Below are positions 9,017-18,180 of a DNA stretch of 64,000 nt, one piece after another. A program made the translations under genes and the position numbers. Under the pieces are notes generated by a model. It saw only the letters and a program-made list of their open reading frames with translations. It was not told the origin of the DNA and made no database searches. Position 1 is the first letter of the stretch; the number at the start of each line of letters is the position of its first letter. Source of the DNA: an uncultured Hyphomicrobiales bacterium (GTDB taxonomy: Bacteria > Pseudomonadota > Alphaproteobacteria > Rhizobiales > Ancalomicrobiaceae); assembly GCA_903930435.1 (NCBI GenBank), contig CAIYYN010000054.1:248001-312000 (forward strand), in the 5' to 3' direction.

Positions 9017-9745
9017 ATGCGCCTTGGGATCATGCAGCCGTATTTCTTTCCTTATCCGGGACATTTCGCGCTGATATACAACGTCGATGAATGGGTGGTG
9101 TTTGACATCACCCAATATACACCGAAGAGCTGGATCAGCAGGAACCGGGTGCTCCACCCAAGTCAGGGAACGAACTGGGTCAGCGTACCGCTCGCCAATT
9201 CAAGCATTTCCATCAAGATACACGAAGCGCGGGTGCTCGATCTTGCAGCCGCCGAGCAATCGACACTCGGCAAATTAAGCCACTATCGCCGGCGCGCACC
9301 ATTTGCCCGTCAGGTGGAAGATGTTGTCAGGGCTGCTTTTGCGGGCGCGGGAAGTCGCAACTCGCTTGTTGATCTCAATGTGTCGAGTCTCGATGCGGTC
9401 TGCGCCTATCTTGGCATTCCGTTCCGCAGACGAATCTGTTCGGATCTGGCACTTGGACTGCCAGATGATCTGGGCGCAGGAGACTGGGCCCCGACCATTT
9501 CGGGGCTGGTTGGCGCAACGACGTATGTCAATCCGTATGGTGGCCGGGACCTGTTCAACCGTCATGCCTTCGACAGCCGAGGCATAACTCTGGAGTTTCT
9601 GACGTTTTCGGATTTTGTCTATTCGACGCGAGGTATGGAGTTCATTCCAAACCTGTCGATTCTTGATGTCATGATGTGGAACAGTCCCGAGACAATACGA
9701 AGTGCGCTCAAGGATTTGGCGCGTGTTGTACCGGCTGATACGTGA
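9017..9745 (+). CDS. WbqC-family protein
   Basis: A 242-residue protein of the WbqC family (PF08889). The N-terminal MQPYFFPYPGHFALI, the YTPKSWISRNR stretch and the C-terminal LSILDVMMWN are family hallmarks. WbqC-like proteins occur in O-antigen and capsule clusters beside aminotransferases, but their reaction has, to my knowledge, not been established. One base separates it from the second aminotransferase. GC content rises here relative to the upstream operon partners, so the cassette is compositionally mosaic. Confidence 0.85.
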   Translation: MRLGIMQPYFFPYPGHFALIYNVDEWVVFDITQYTPKSWISRNRVLHPSQGTNWVSVPLANSSISIKIHEARVLDLAAAEQSTLGKLSHYRRRAPFARQVEDVVRAAFAGAGSRNSLVDLNVSSLDAVCAYLGIPFRRRICSDLALGLPDDLGAGDWAPTISGLVGATTYVNPYGGRDLFNRHAFDSRGITLEFLTFSDFVYSTRGMEFIPNLSILDVMMWNSPETIRSALKDLARVVPADT

Positions 9746-9826
9746 CGTCGGCCAATGGCGTTTCTGGCGCGTTGGCCCGGATGCCAAGAGCTCTGAGCGG
9801 CGCGAGCTTCCTGCCGATTGCAGGGA

Positions 9827-11851
9827 TCATGGATGAATGGCATCAATGGCGTTGATCAGGAAGCGGCTGCCGTCCGGCGTCAGATGATCGCGCGTGGCGT
9901 ACAGAAGTCGGCCATCCCTTGAGCCGAAGCAAGTCGTTGCGTCACAAAGGGCGTCAGAGGCGTAGGCAAAGTGGAAGGCTGGATAGAGGACGCGATATTT
10001 TTCGATCAGGCTCAGAAAGCCAGCATTTCTTTGCAGGTAAATGCCTTTCGGCAAGTCAATTTGACAAGCGTGATCGAATAACCGCTTCGCACAGGCTTTC
10101 GGATCGACCAGCAATTCCGGATTGTCGACGATGAAGATAATGTCCTTGCCGGACGTTTCGAGCAGTTTGAACGTAGCCTGCAGTGCAGAATCGAGCGCGC
10201 CGAGATTTTGCCGCATTGCAGCGTCATCGAGAATTTGGGCCTCGTGAAGCCGACGGGTCTGGATCTGAAGGGCTGGATAGCCGCTCATGATGATTGTTCG
10301 GATCGACCGCGTCGCCAGTCCATAGTCAACGGCATGACGGATCATGTCTTCGGGACATTGAAAGCGCGCCGATCCGCCGAACGTGACTGGCACAACCGGG
10401 AAGCACCCGGCGTGCAAAATAATTGCAACATTCTTGTCCGTGGACGTAAACCGGGCCAGCAGACCTGAAGCCAGGTGTCCGGCGTGGCTATCACCAATCA
10501 CCAGGACATCCACTGGCCTATCCGGATGCAGTATTTCGCACCCACCACTGCCTGTATCCGGATGGGGTACAAAATCGCATTTTTGCCAGCCATCCCAGTG
10601 TCTTGCGTAATCGTACGCTGTATCGTTCACCTGATTGATCTGACGGAACTGAAGACCGTTGTTGCTTGAAACGATATTGCCGGCGCCAAAAATCGCCGTC
10701 ATCGCGCCTATCAGAACCAATGTCTTGAGATTGGCAGATCGACCGAGGCGAATTGGCCGTTCAACAAGCCGGTAAGTGAGTAAGGCCAAGGCCACGGAAG
10801 CGGCGACTGCCAGCATCCGATACATCACCCCGGCGGAATCCCCGTCCACAATGCGGAGAAACGACAAGATCGGCCAGTGCCAGAGATAAAGTGGGAAACT
10901 GACAAGGCCGAGCCAGACGAGCACCGGGTTAGCCAGGACGTAGCGGCTGATCCGGGTATTCGGTCCGGTTCCAATGAGCAGTACCGTACCTGCGACTGGA
11001 ATTACGGCCCAATAGCCGGGAAACCGGAGGTCGCTGGTGATGGCCCAAAATCCGTAAGCCAAAAGCAACAGACCCGTTAAGGCCAGAATATCCAGGGATA
11101 ATTGGCTCGAAGCTGCCTCTGCGCCTCTCTGACCCGGATCTGCGACCATGGGACTGACTGGGCGACCAAAGAGCGGGCGTGGCCAAAATTCAGAGAGTCT
11201 GGAAAGTGCCAGCAGGCTACCGCACTGCAATTCCCAAAACCGGGCCTGTGGCAAATAGAACGCGGCGACAGTGTCGTGATTGACTGCCCAGAGATTCGCC
11301 GCAAACGACGCAAGAGCCAGCAGCAGCGTCACAAGGATCGGATTCAGCTTGTGCTTTATGATCGCCCAGCTTAGGAGCGGCCAGAGAAGATAAAATTGTT
11401 CTTCAATCCCAAGGCTCCAAAGATGCAACAGGGGCTTGGTTTCGGCGGACGTATCAAAATATCCGGCCTCGCGCCAAAGTATAAAGTTCGAGACAAATCC
11501 TGCGCCGCCTTCAATATGTTTGCCTAATTGCTTGTATTCATCCGAAAGCAGGACGAACCAACCGACAGCAAGGCAGCAGAGCAGCACCATGATAAGCGCA
11601 GGAAAGATGCGTCTGATCCGTCGGCCGTAGAAATCAATGAAGGAAAATGTACCTTTATTGAGATTTTCAAAAATGATTGTTGAAATCAGAAAACCTGAAA
11701 TGACGAAGAAGATATCAACACCGATAAAGCCGCCACGCAGCTCATTGGGAAACGCATGAAATATAACGACCGAGACGACGGCAATGGCGCGCAATCCATC
11801 GATATCGGGTCGATATTTGGGATGGCTCGGACTTTGACTTGGGCTCGTCAT
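9827..11851 (-). CDS. OafA/YrhL-type membrane O-acyltransferase with C-terminal SGNH domain
   Basis: A 674-residue two-domain protein. Residues about 13-400 form an acyltransferase-3 membrane domain with around ten helices: it opens with YRPDIDGLRAIAVV and the catalytic His32, and carries LWSLGIEEQFYLLWP (144-158). Residues about 445-674 form a periplasmic SGNH hydrolase-like domain with GDSH (453-456; nucleophile Ser455) and the late RDHLTPDG block holding the Asp/His pair. Such fusions move acetyl groups across the membrane and O-acetylate LPS, peptidoglycan or capsule. It is the last gene of the minus-strand rhamnose operon (rfbCBDA, rgpF, this), so O-acylation of a rhamnan-like glycan is the natural inference. 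Confidence 0.88.
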   Translation of the reverse strand: MTSPSQSPSHPKYRPDIDGLRAIAVVSVVIFHAFPNELRGGFIGVDIFFVISGFLISTIIFENLNKGTFSFIDFYGRRIRRIFPALIMVLLCCLAVGWFVLLSDEYKQLGKHIEGGAGFVSNFILWREAGYFDTSAETKPLLHLWSLGIEEQFYLLWPLLSWAIIKHKLNPILVTLLLALASFAANLWAVNHDTVAAFYLPQARFWELQCGSLLALSRLSEFWPRPLFGRPVSPMVADPGQRGAEAASSQLSLDILALTGLLLLAYGFWAITSDLRFPGYWAVIPVAGTVLLIGTGPNTRISRYVLANPVLVWLGLVSFPLYLWHWPILSFLRIVDGDSAGVMYRMLAVAASVALALLTYRLVERPIRLGRSANLKTLVLIGAMTAIFGAGNIVSSNNGLQFRQINQVNDTAYDYARHWDGWQKCDFVPHPDTGSGGCEILHPDRPVDVLVIGDSHAGHLASGLLARFTSTDKNVAIILHAGCFPVVPVTFGGSARFQCPEDMIRHAVDYGLATRSIRTIIMSGYPALQIQTRRLHEAQILDDAAMRQNLGALDSALQATFKLLETSGKDIIFIVDNPELLVDPKACAKRLFDHACQIDLPKGIYLQRNAGFLSLIEKYRVLYPAFHFAYASDALCDATTCFGSRDGRLLYATRDHLTPDGSRFLINAIDAIHP

Positions 11852-11947
11852 TTGAAGCGTCTTCTAGACTTGGAGCGATAGTGATCTTGGATGGCCCGGT
11901 GGGGAGCCAACTTCCCGCTTACACGATGCTGCGTCAATTTGCGGATC

Positions 11948-13189
11948 TCATCCATCGATCGCATCAATATCTTCGATCACATAGCCGGCAAGGCGGGTGA
12001 CGGACCCGAAAATGCGCTCCACGGCATGTTCCAGTTCGCCTCCCGACGCGCCTTTTTCGGGACCGAAAGCCTGGCTCAACTCAATCTCCCCTAGCCGCCG
12101 GATGGCGGTGTAGCGGACCCAGAACATTGTGCCTTCGAAGAAATTTGGCTCGATGGTCTCGATATCGACACCGAGCATGGAGGCGAGCACACCGAGATAG
12201 TGCCGATCACCCTTCCAGAAGACATCGAGCGATTTCCGGCCCTGATGATGATGGAAGGATCGCGATCCGATCATGCCAACCTCTGGATCTGCGGCAAAGC
12301 GTGCGGTGATCCTTTCGATGGCGCGAGGACCAGCCAGCAGGTCAAAAAAACTGCGCCTGCGGCAGATATCGCCCAGATTACCTGAGGGGTCCCAGGCGAA
12401 TGACTTCTTGCCGTGGATCTTGCAAATCAGATCGTAGGTCGAGAGCGTCCCGTCCTCAAGCAACTGGATGAACGGGCGAACATCCCGGCCACGGTTTTCA
12501 AATGCGCGCGTGATGGCGCGTGGGCAGTCGGACTGGATCCGAGCGGCCAGTTCATCCCGGCCATCAGGCAGGGTGATGATGATGTCGATTGCATCCGGCA
12601 TTTTGGCCAGGATCGCCGCAATTTCCGGCCAGGAGTCTGGGTAATAGACGTGAGCGACGATCACGATCCGGGGCGCGGCGCTGATGGCTTGCGGGAGTAC
12701 TGACGCGGGCATTCGATCGTCCGTCCAGCCCGTCAACAATTGCGGATAGGTTTGAACGACGGCATCATCGGGCCGGCTTCGAATCCGGGTGAGCAAACGG
12801 TTCAGGTAGATCTGCAGGCGTCTGGTTGGCTTTGGGCCATCGAAGCGGAGGGTGAATTTGGGAAATCGCAAATAGGTCTTGCGGCGGAGGTCGAAGATAT
12901 TTGCAATGTGCCATTGGATACTTTGCCAAACCCCGAGCGTCTCAACCCGAAAATCGCTGCTGCGGAAATGGGGTGAGCCCAAAAGCCGCGGGATCAGGAC
13001 GAAGGCTGCATCGACACCGTTCAGAAGGTGGTAGGTCGTCGTCCCCTTGGGGGCCACCACATCGAACTGCAAGACCGGGCGGGCTCGGGCCTCGTGCAGG
13101 GACTGGAGGCGGGTCACGCTCAGGCGCGGAAGCCTTGCGACGGGGGGACTGTCGTGGTCTGACGTTTCGGTAATCTCCATCTGAGCCAT
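11948..13189 (-). CDS. RgpF-like rhamnan synthesis protein
   Basis: A member of the RgpF family (PF05045), 413 residues from the ATG at 13189, preceded by AAAGGA; an upstream GTG (13237) has no ribosome binding site. The signatures are HVYYPDSWPEI, ENRGRDVRPFI and the conserved CKIHGKKS stretch, with FFEGTMFWVR near the end. RgpF proteins are needed for rhamnose-glucose or rhamnan polysaccharides and behave as rhamnosyltransferases. It lies just downstream of rfbA in the same direction, next to its donor-sugar pathway. Which linkage it makes is unknown. Confidence 0.8.
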   Translation of the reverse strand: MAQMEITETSDHDSPPVARLPRLSVTRLQSLHEARARPVLQFDVVAPKGTTTYHLLNGVDAAFVLIPRLLGSPHFRSSDFRVETLGVWQSIQWHIANIFDLRRKTYLRFPKFTLRFDGPKPTRRLQIYLNRLLTRIRSRPDDAVVQTYPQLLTGWTDDRMPASVLPQAISAAPRIVIVAHVYYPDSWPEIAAILAKMPDAIDIIITLPDGRDELAARIQSDCPRAITRAFENRGRDVRPFIQLLEDGTLSTYDLICKIHGKKSFAWDPSGNLGDICRRRSFFDLLAGPRAIERITARFAADPEVGMIGSRSFHHHQGRKSLDVFWKGDRHYLGVLASMLGVDIETIEPNFFEGTMFWVRYTAIRRLGEIELSQAFGPEKGASGGELEHAVERIFGSVTRLAGYVIEDIDAIDG

Positions 13190-13255
13190 GCAACGCAGTC
13201 CTTTGGTCTTGCCGAACCCGTCACCGGGCAAGCGCACTTTGGCCAGATATTGGCT

Positions 13256-14128
13256 TCAGATGCCCTCGCTTGCGACTTCATGAAGATAGGCACCGTAGCT
13301 GCTCTTGCCGAGGCGGGCGGCGAGTTCGAGCAGGGCTTCGCGGGAGATGAAGCCATTGCGCCAGGCGATTTCCTCTGGCGCGCAAATGCGAACGCCCTGA
13401 CGCTTCTCCAGCGCGCGCACGAAGGTTGCCGCATCGATCATGGCTTCTGGCGTGCCGGTATCGAGCCAGGCGAAGCCGCGCCCGAGTGTCTCCACGTGCA
13501 GTTGACCGCGCTCGAGGTAAGCACGATTGACGTCGGTGATTTCAAGTTCGCCACGAGCTGACGGCTTCAGATTGCAGGCGATATCGACCACTTGTGCATC
13601 GTAGAAATAAAGGCCGGTGACGGCGAATTTCGATTTCGGCTTCTGCGGCTTTTCCTCGATGGAGAGCACGCGACCGGTGGCGTCAAAATCAACGACGCCA
13701 TAGCGCTCGGGATCCTGCACGCGGTAGGCAAAAACCGTGGCACCTGCCGGGCGTGCGGCAGCCCTTGCGCAAAGCTCCGGCAGGCCGTGGCCGTAGAAGA
13801 TGTTATCGCCGAGAATGAGGGCGGATGGCTCATTGCCGATGAAATCAGCCCCCAGAATATAGGCTTGCGCCAGTCCTTCCGGACGCGGCTGGGCGATATA
13901 ACTCAATTGCAGGCCCCATTGGCTGCCATCGCCCAGCAGATGACGAAACAGCGGCAGATCGTGGGGTGTCGTTATGATCAGAATCTCGCGTATCCCGGCC
14001 AGCATCAGAACGGACAATGGATAGTAGATCATCGGCTTGTCGTAGACCGGCAGCAATTGCTTTGATACTGCAAGCGTCATGGGATGCAGCCGGGTTCCGC
14101 TGCCGCCGGCGAGTATAATGCCCTTCAT
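13256..14128 (-). CDS. rfbA: Glucose-1-phosphate thymidylyltransferase
   Basis: A 290-residue enzyme making dTDP-glucose from glucose-1-phosphate and dTTP, the first step of dTDP-L-rhamnose synthesis. It starts at [13 protein letters not shown], whose GGSGTR loop binds the nucleotide, and carries [14 protein letters not shown] and ILGDNIFYG, all diagnostic of RmlA. The ATG overlaps the rfbD stop (ATGA), so it is the fourth cistron of rfbCBDA. A longer frame upstream exists but would run into rfbD. Allosteric feedback by dTDP-rhamnose is known for the family. Confidence 0.96.
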   Translation of the reverse strand: MKGIILAGGSGTRLHPMTLAVSKQLLPVYDKPMIYYPLSVLMLAGIREILIITTPHDLPLFRHLLGDGSQWGLQLSYIAQPRPEGLAQAYILGADFIGNEPSALILGDNIFYGHGLPELCARAAARPAGATVFAYRVQDPERYGVVDFDATGRVLSIEEKPQKPKSKFAVTGLYFYDAQVVDIACNLKPSARGELEITDVNRAYLERGQLHVETLGRGFAWLDTGTPEAMIDAATFVRALEKRQGVRICAPEEIAWRNGFISREALLELAARLGKSSYGAYLHEVASEGI

Positions 14129-15015
14129 GACCAGTTTCCTTCCTTGAGCGCCTGCACCGCAGGTCCGATGCCATCCTGCCACGGCGGGAGGTCATATTGA
14201 AAGACGGTCCGGAATTTCGTGGTGTCGAGACAGGAATAGGCCGGGCGATGGGCGGGCGTGGGGTAATCCGCCGTGGTGATGTCGCGTACAGTCGCGACGG
14301 GGCCTGAAAGTTTCGCCGAAGAAGCGAAAATGGCGCGCGCGAAATCTGCCCAGTTTATCGGGCCAGCTGTCGCGGAGAGATGATAGATGCCGGGCAGTTT
14401 GTCCGGGTTGGCCCCGGAAACAAGCGTCTGCGCCACATGGCGGGTGGCAAGGGCCAGATCGAGCGCGCTGTTTGGTGTGCCGAATTGATCAGCCACGATT
14501 CCGAGTTCCGGTCGTGACGTGGCCAGTCGCAGCATCGTGCGCAGGAAATTGCTGCCCCACGGGGAATAGACCCAGCTTGTACGCAAGATCACGTGGTTGC
14601 CGCCCACGGCACGTATTTCGCGTTCGCCAGCCAGTTTGGAGAGACCATAGACATTGATCGGAGCGGGCGAGTCTTCCTCGCGCCAGGGAACGGTCTGGGC
14701 ACCATCGAATACATAGTCCGTGGAGAAGTGGATCAGCGGCACGTTCATCGACAGCGCGATCATTGCGAGCTGGCGTGGGCCCTCGGCATTGATCGCGAAG
14801 GCGCGGTCTGATTCCCGTTCGGCCAGATCCACGGCGGTATAAGCTGCCGTGTTGATGATCACATCCGGTGCGTGGGAGGCAATCTGCCCAGAGTGGATCG
14901 GACCAGCGAGATCCATATCGTCGCTACCAAGCGCGGTGACATGGAAAGCATCACTCCCAATCGATTGCAGGGCGCGGGCGATCTGACCCTTGCGGCCGAT
15001 GACGAGGACCTTCAT
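14125..15015 (-). CDS. rfbD: dTDP-4-dehydrorhamnose reductase
   Basis: A 296-residue SDR enzyme that reduces dTDP-4-keto-L-rhamnose to dTDP-L-rhamnose with NAD(P)H. The Rossmann loop appears as [14 protein letters not shown], the STDYVFDG stretch is the RmlD signature, and the catalytic Tyr/Lys pair lies in [10 protein letters not shown]. It overlaps rfbB by four bases at its start and rfbA by four at its end, so the order is rfbC-rfbB-rfbD-rfbA with coupled translation. Confidence 0.96.
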   Translation of the reverse strand: MKVLVIGRKGQIARALQSIGSDAFHVTALGSDDMDLAGPIHSGQIASHAPDVIINTAAYTAVDLAERESDRAFAINAEGPRQLAMIALSMNVPLIHFSTDYVFDGAQTVPWREEDSPAPINVYGLSKLAGEREIRAVGGNHVILRTSWVYSPWGSNFLRTMLRLATSRPELGIVADQFGTPNSALDLALATRHVAQTLVSGANPDKLPGIYHLSATAGPINWADFARAIFASSAKLSGPVATVRDITTADYPTPAHRPAYSCLDTTKFRTVFQYDLPPWQDGIGPAVQALKEGNWS

Positions 15016-16070
15016 CCGGCCACCGAACCCAACAGGCCAATGCGCTCGCCTTTATAGACCTTGTCGCGCAGAGGTCGCCACCAGGCTTCATTATCGAGGA
15101 ACCAGCGCACGGTCTTGCGGATGCCGGTGTCAAAGGTTTCCTCGGCGCGCCAGCCCAGTTCGGTCTCAAGCTTCGTGGCGTCAATGGCGTAGCGGTGGTC
15201 ATGGCCGGGCCGATCCGTCACGAAGCGGATGAGGTCTGCATGCGGGTGCCCGGACGGAGCCCAGTCATCGAGCAACGCGCAAATCTCGCGCACGATATCG
15301 ATATTGCGGCGTTCGTTGCGGCCGCCGACGTTATAGGTTTCTCCCGGAAGGCCACGGGTCAGGATCAGGTAAAGGGCGCGGGCGTGATCCTCGACATAGA
15401 GCCAGTCACGCACGTTGGTTCCGTCGCCATAAACCGGCAGTTCACGCCCGTGCAATGCGTTCAGGATGGTCAGCGGAATGAGTTTTTCCGGGAAGTGATA
15501 GGGCCCGTAGTTGTTCGAGCAATTGGAGACAACGACCGGCAGGCCATAGGTTCGCTGCCACGCCTTGGCCAGATGGTCCGAGGCTGCCTTGGAGGCAGAA
15601 TAGGGTGAGGAAGGGTCGTAGCGCGTGGACTCAGAGAACAGTCCATCGGCACCCAGAGTGCCGTAGACCTCATCCGTCGAAACGTGGAGGAAGCGAAAGA
15701 CGTCACGCTCGCCCGGCGGCAATTGCTGCCAGTAGGCGCGGGCCGCATCGAGCAGGATGTAGCTGCCGACGATGTTGGTCTGGATAAAGTCCGAAGCACC
15801 GGTGATTGAGCGATCGACGTGGCTCTCCGCCGCCAGGTGCATGACCCCGTCCGGGCGGAATTCGGCAAAGGCGGCCTGCATGGCGGAGGCGTCGGCTATG
15901 TCGGCACGCAGGAAGCGGAACTCAGCGTGTCCAGCGACCGGCGCAAGCGAGGCGAGATTGCCGGCATAGGTCAGTTTGTCCAGCACCAGCACCGAGTGGC
16001 CTTCGCTGATCAGATAACGCGCCACCGCCGAGCCGATGAAGCCGGCACCGCCCGTCAACAGGATACGCAT
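15012..16070 (-). CDS. rfbB: dTDP-glucose 4,6-dehydratase
   Basis: A 352-residue extended SDR. It begins [16 protein letters not shown] with the NAD-binding GxxGxxG, has the dehydratase catalytic STDEVYG (Asp/Glu pair) and the [10 protein letters not shown] Tyr-Lys motif. It converts dTDP-glucose to dTDP-4-keto-6-deoxyglucose, the common precursor of rhamnose and of 4-amino-4,6-dideoxy sugars; the DegT aminotransferases in the same island might draw on the same intermediate. The start overlaps the end of rfbC. Confidence 0.97.
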   Translation of the reverse strand: MRILLTGGAGFIGSAVARYLISEGHSVLVLDKLTYAGNLASLAPVAGHAEFRFLRADIADASAMQAAFAEFRPDGVMHLAAESHVDRSITGASDFIQTNIVGSYILLDAARAYWQQLPPGERDVFRFLHVSTDEVYGTLGADGLFSESTRYDPSSPYSASKAASDHLAKAWQRTYGLPVVVSNCSNNYGPYHFPEKLIPLTILNALHGRELPVYGDGTNVRDWLYVEDHARALYLILTRGLPGETYNVGGRNERRNIDIVREICALLDDWAPSGHPHADLIRFVTDRPGHDHRYAIDATKLETELGWRAEETFDTGIRKTVRWFLDNEAWWRPLRDKVYKGERIGLLGSVAG

Positions 16071-16657
16071 CAGAGGATCTCCGGTTCGGGCTGGACCATC
16101 GGTATCCCGTCATAGTCGAAGGGTGATGCAAAATCACGCAAAAGCGGCAGGCCACGATCCTTGTCGGACAGGATGGGGGAGAGACCTGCGGGTAATCGCC
16201 AGTTGATTCCGAGTGCCGGATCGTTCCACGCGATGCCGAAATCGCAAGCGGGAGCATAAGGGGCTGAAACCCGGTAAAGAATTTCGGTTTCCGGTTCGAG
16301 CGTTACAAAACCATGGGCGAACCCGATCGGAATATAGAACTGAAGCCCGTTATCGGCGCTGAGTTCGGCACCAATCCAGCGGCCAAATGTTGGAGAACCT
16401 GACCGGACATCCACCACGACATCATAGAGAGCACCGCGAACGCAACGGACCAGTTTGGCCTGAGCCATCGGCGGGGTCTGGAAGTGGAGACCGCGAACGG
16501 TTCCGGCTGCGTGCGACCGCGATTGATTTTCCTGAACGAAGTGAACATCGATGCCAGCAGCCGCAAGCTTGGCATCACTGGAGATTTCGCTGAACCAGCC
16601 GCGGACGTCGACGAAGCGGCGGGGTTGAAACAATCGCGCTCCAGACATCATCAACAT
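16070..16657 (-). CDS. rfbC: dTDP-4-dehydrorhamnose 3,5-epimerase
   Basis: A 195-residue cupin-fold epimerase, first gene of the rfbCBDA operon. Family motifs are [24 protein letters not shown] with the catalytic His, and [12 protein letters not shown]. It inverts C3 and C5 of dTDP-4-keto-6-deoxyglucose. Two or three alternative Met codons lie at the extreme N-terminus, so the start is uncertain by a few codons. The 234-base region upstream probably carries the operon promoter. Confidence 0.95.
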   Translation of the reverse strand: MLMMSGARLFQPRRFVDVRGWFSEISSDAKLAAAGIDVHFVQENQSRSHAAGTVRGLHFQTPPMAQAKLVRCVRGALYDVVVDVRSGSPTFGRWIGAELSADNGLQFYIPIGFAHGFVTLEPETEILYRVSAPYAPACDFGIAWNDPALGINWRLPAGLSPILSDKDRGLPLLRDFASPFDYDGIPMVQPEPEIL

Positions 16658-16891
16658 CCCCGAGGCATTTGTAACGACCGCGCATCATGATCCCAATCAG
16701 GTCCAGGGCCGGACTTGAAAGACAAGGCGTTCGCCGGTTCCTGACCTGTGTCAGTGCTTAACCCGCCGGGCCGACATTTAGCGACAAGACCATTGCGTGT
16801 AAAGCCAATTGGCCGATGTACCGGTGTGGCTCGCGAAGACCAAACAGCGGGCTTTCGACGGAGCCGTGGTCAGTCCTAGTTTGAGGGCATG

Positions 16892-17932
16892 TCAGTCATT
16901 TATGTAATCGTAATTGCATTTTTGACGGGTGCGCGCCGAGTGCGCTTGCGGCGGACCTGACGTCAGCAATTGCCGGAACAGCGGGCGGTATTTCGGCGAA
17001 TAGATCGACTTCAGCATGTAGGAGACAAACTTCAGCAAGAAGAATGCGAGGTAATAGGGATAGCTATGATTTTTACGCATCACATACAGCAGTGACAGAT
17101 CGGATTCCTGCTTGGTTGTCACAGCCTTGTCGAGACTGGCCTGGCCGATGTGACGGAAGCCGACCCCGGGATAGAATACGGCGGAGTAGCCAAGTTTGCG
17201 CATCCGCAGGCAGACATCCATCTCCTCATAAAACAGGAAGATATTCGGATCGAATCCGCCGACTTCCGCCAGGACGCTCAGCCGGAACAGCATGAAGCTG
17301 CCGAAGGGGAAGTCGATGTCACGGGGCTGATCAGGCGCGACGTCCGCTGTGGTCGATTTGGCGGTCAATCGGGCGGCCAAACGCGGTCCGAACAAGCGGG
17401 CCGTGAGCGTATCGAATGTGCCAAATGAGCGATGCGGCGATCCATCGACATTGCGGTGTTGCGGCGTGATGACACCAACATTGGGATGGGCGCGCAGATA
17501 ATCAATCAGCGGCAAAAAGCAGTCTTCATCAAATTGGGTGTCGCTATTGACGAAAGCGACGAATTCGCCGGCAGAGTAATTCAGGGCGAGCATGCAGCCG
17601 AGCCCAAATCCTGCATTCAGGCTATTGCGGACGAGTTTGACCTTGGGATTGCCGATCTCGGAGAGATTTTCCGACAAAAATTGGAAGTTGTTTATCTCGG
17701 ATCGATTGTCCAGAACGACGATTTCGTACCTTCCGTCCAGCTGCGATTGCGCCAATACATTGGTAAGTGACGCAACACAGGCACCAGTGATTTCCGGCGT
17801 GTTGAAATGCACGATGATGATCGAGAGCGTCGGACGATCAACTGCCGAATTTGAACGGATGGACACGAGCGAAAAACACCCTGGTTGCATGTTAATGGCG
17901 GGATTGAATGCGTTAGCCGCCATGCTTGCCAT
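16892..17932 (-). CDS. Family 2 glycosyltransferase, rhamnosyltransferase-like (WbbL type)
   Basis: A 346-residue GT2. The GT-A core begins at about residue 35 (LSIIIVHFNTPEI), VVLDN (72-76) binds the nucleotide, FVNSDTQ (127-133) carries the DxD-equivalent, and PFGSFMLFR plus FLFYEEMDVCLRMRKLGY are the acceptor-side motifs of dTDP-Rha-using WbbL-type enzymes. A mildly hydrophobic C-terminal segment may contact the membrane. It lies upstream of and parallel to rfbCBDA, which makes its likely donor. The true start may be a later Met (17890), since residues 1-34 are not conserved-looking. Confidence 0.8.
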   Translation of the reverse strand: MASMAANAFNPAINMQPGCFSLVSIRSNSAVDRPTLSIIIVHFNTPEITGACVASLTNVLAQSQLDGRYEIVVLDNRSEINNFQFLSENLSEIGNPKVKLVRNSLNAGFGLGCMLALNYSAGEFVAFVNSDTQFDEDCFLPLIDYLRAHPNVGVITPQHRNVDGSPHRSFGTFDTLTARLFGPRLAARLTAKSTTADVAPDQPRDIDFPFGSFMLFRLSVLAEVGGFDPNIFLFYEEMDVCLRMRKLGYSAVFYPGVGFRHIGQASLDKAVTTKQESDLSLLYVMRKNHSYPYYLAFFLLKFVSYMLKSIYSPKYRPLFRQLLTSGPPQAHSARTRQKCNYDYIND

Positions 17933-18180
17933 GAACCGGCGAGACGCACGGCAGGCGCAGCAATGTGCAGCGCCTTAGTATCGCACTCACCGACGTTGAG
18001 CCAGCGACATCTGCGGGGCTAATAACCAAAGCTGACGCAGGGCAGGGCCTTGCCCGAGCAATCTTCAGGCTCTGAGATGGACGAGTTGCGTTTCAGGCTG
18101 TATTGAGGCTGCCGACAAGGTATCTGGTTCTGACCGGTTGCTCGCGGCCTAGACGCCGAGCAAGGCCGGGTTGACTGGAT

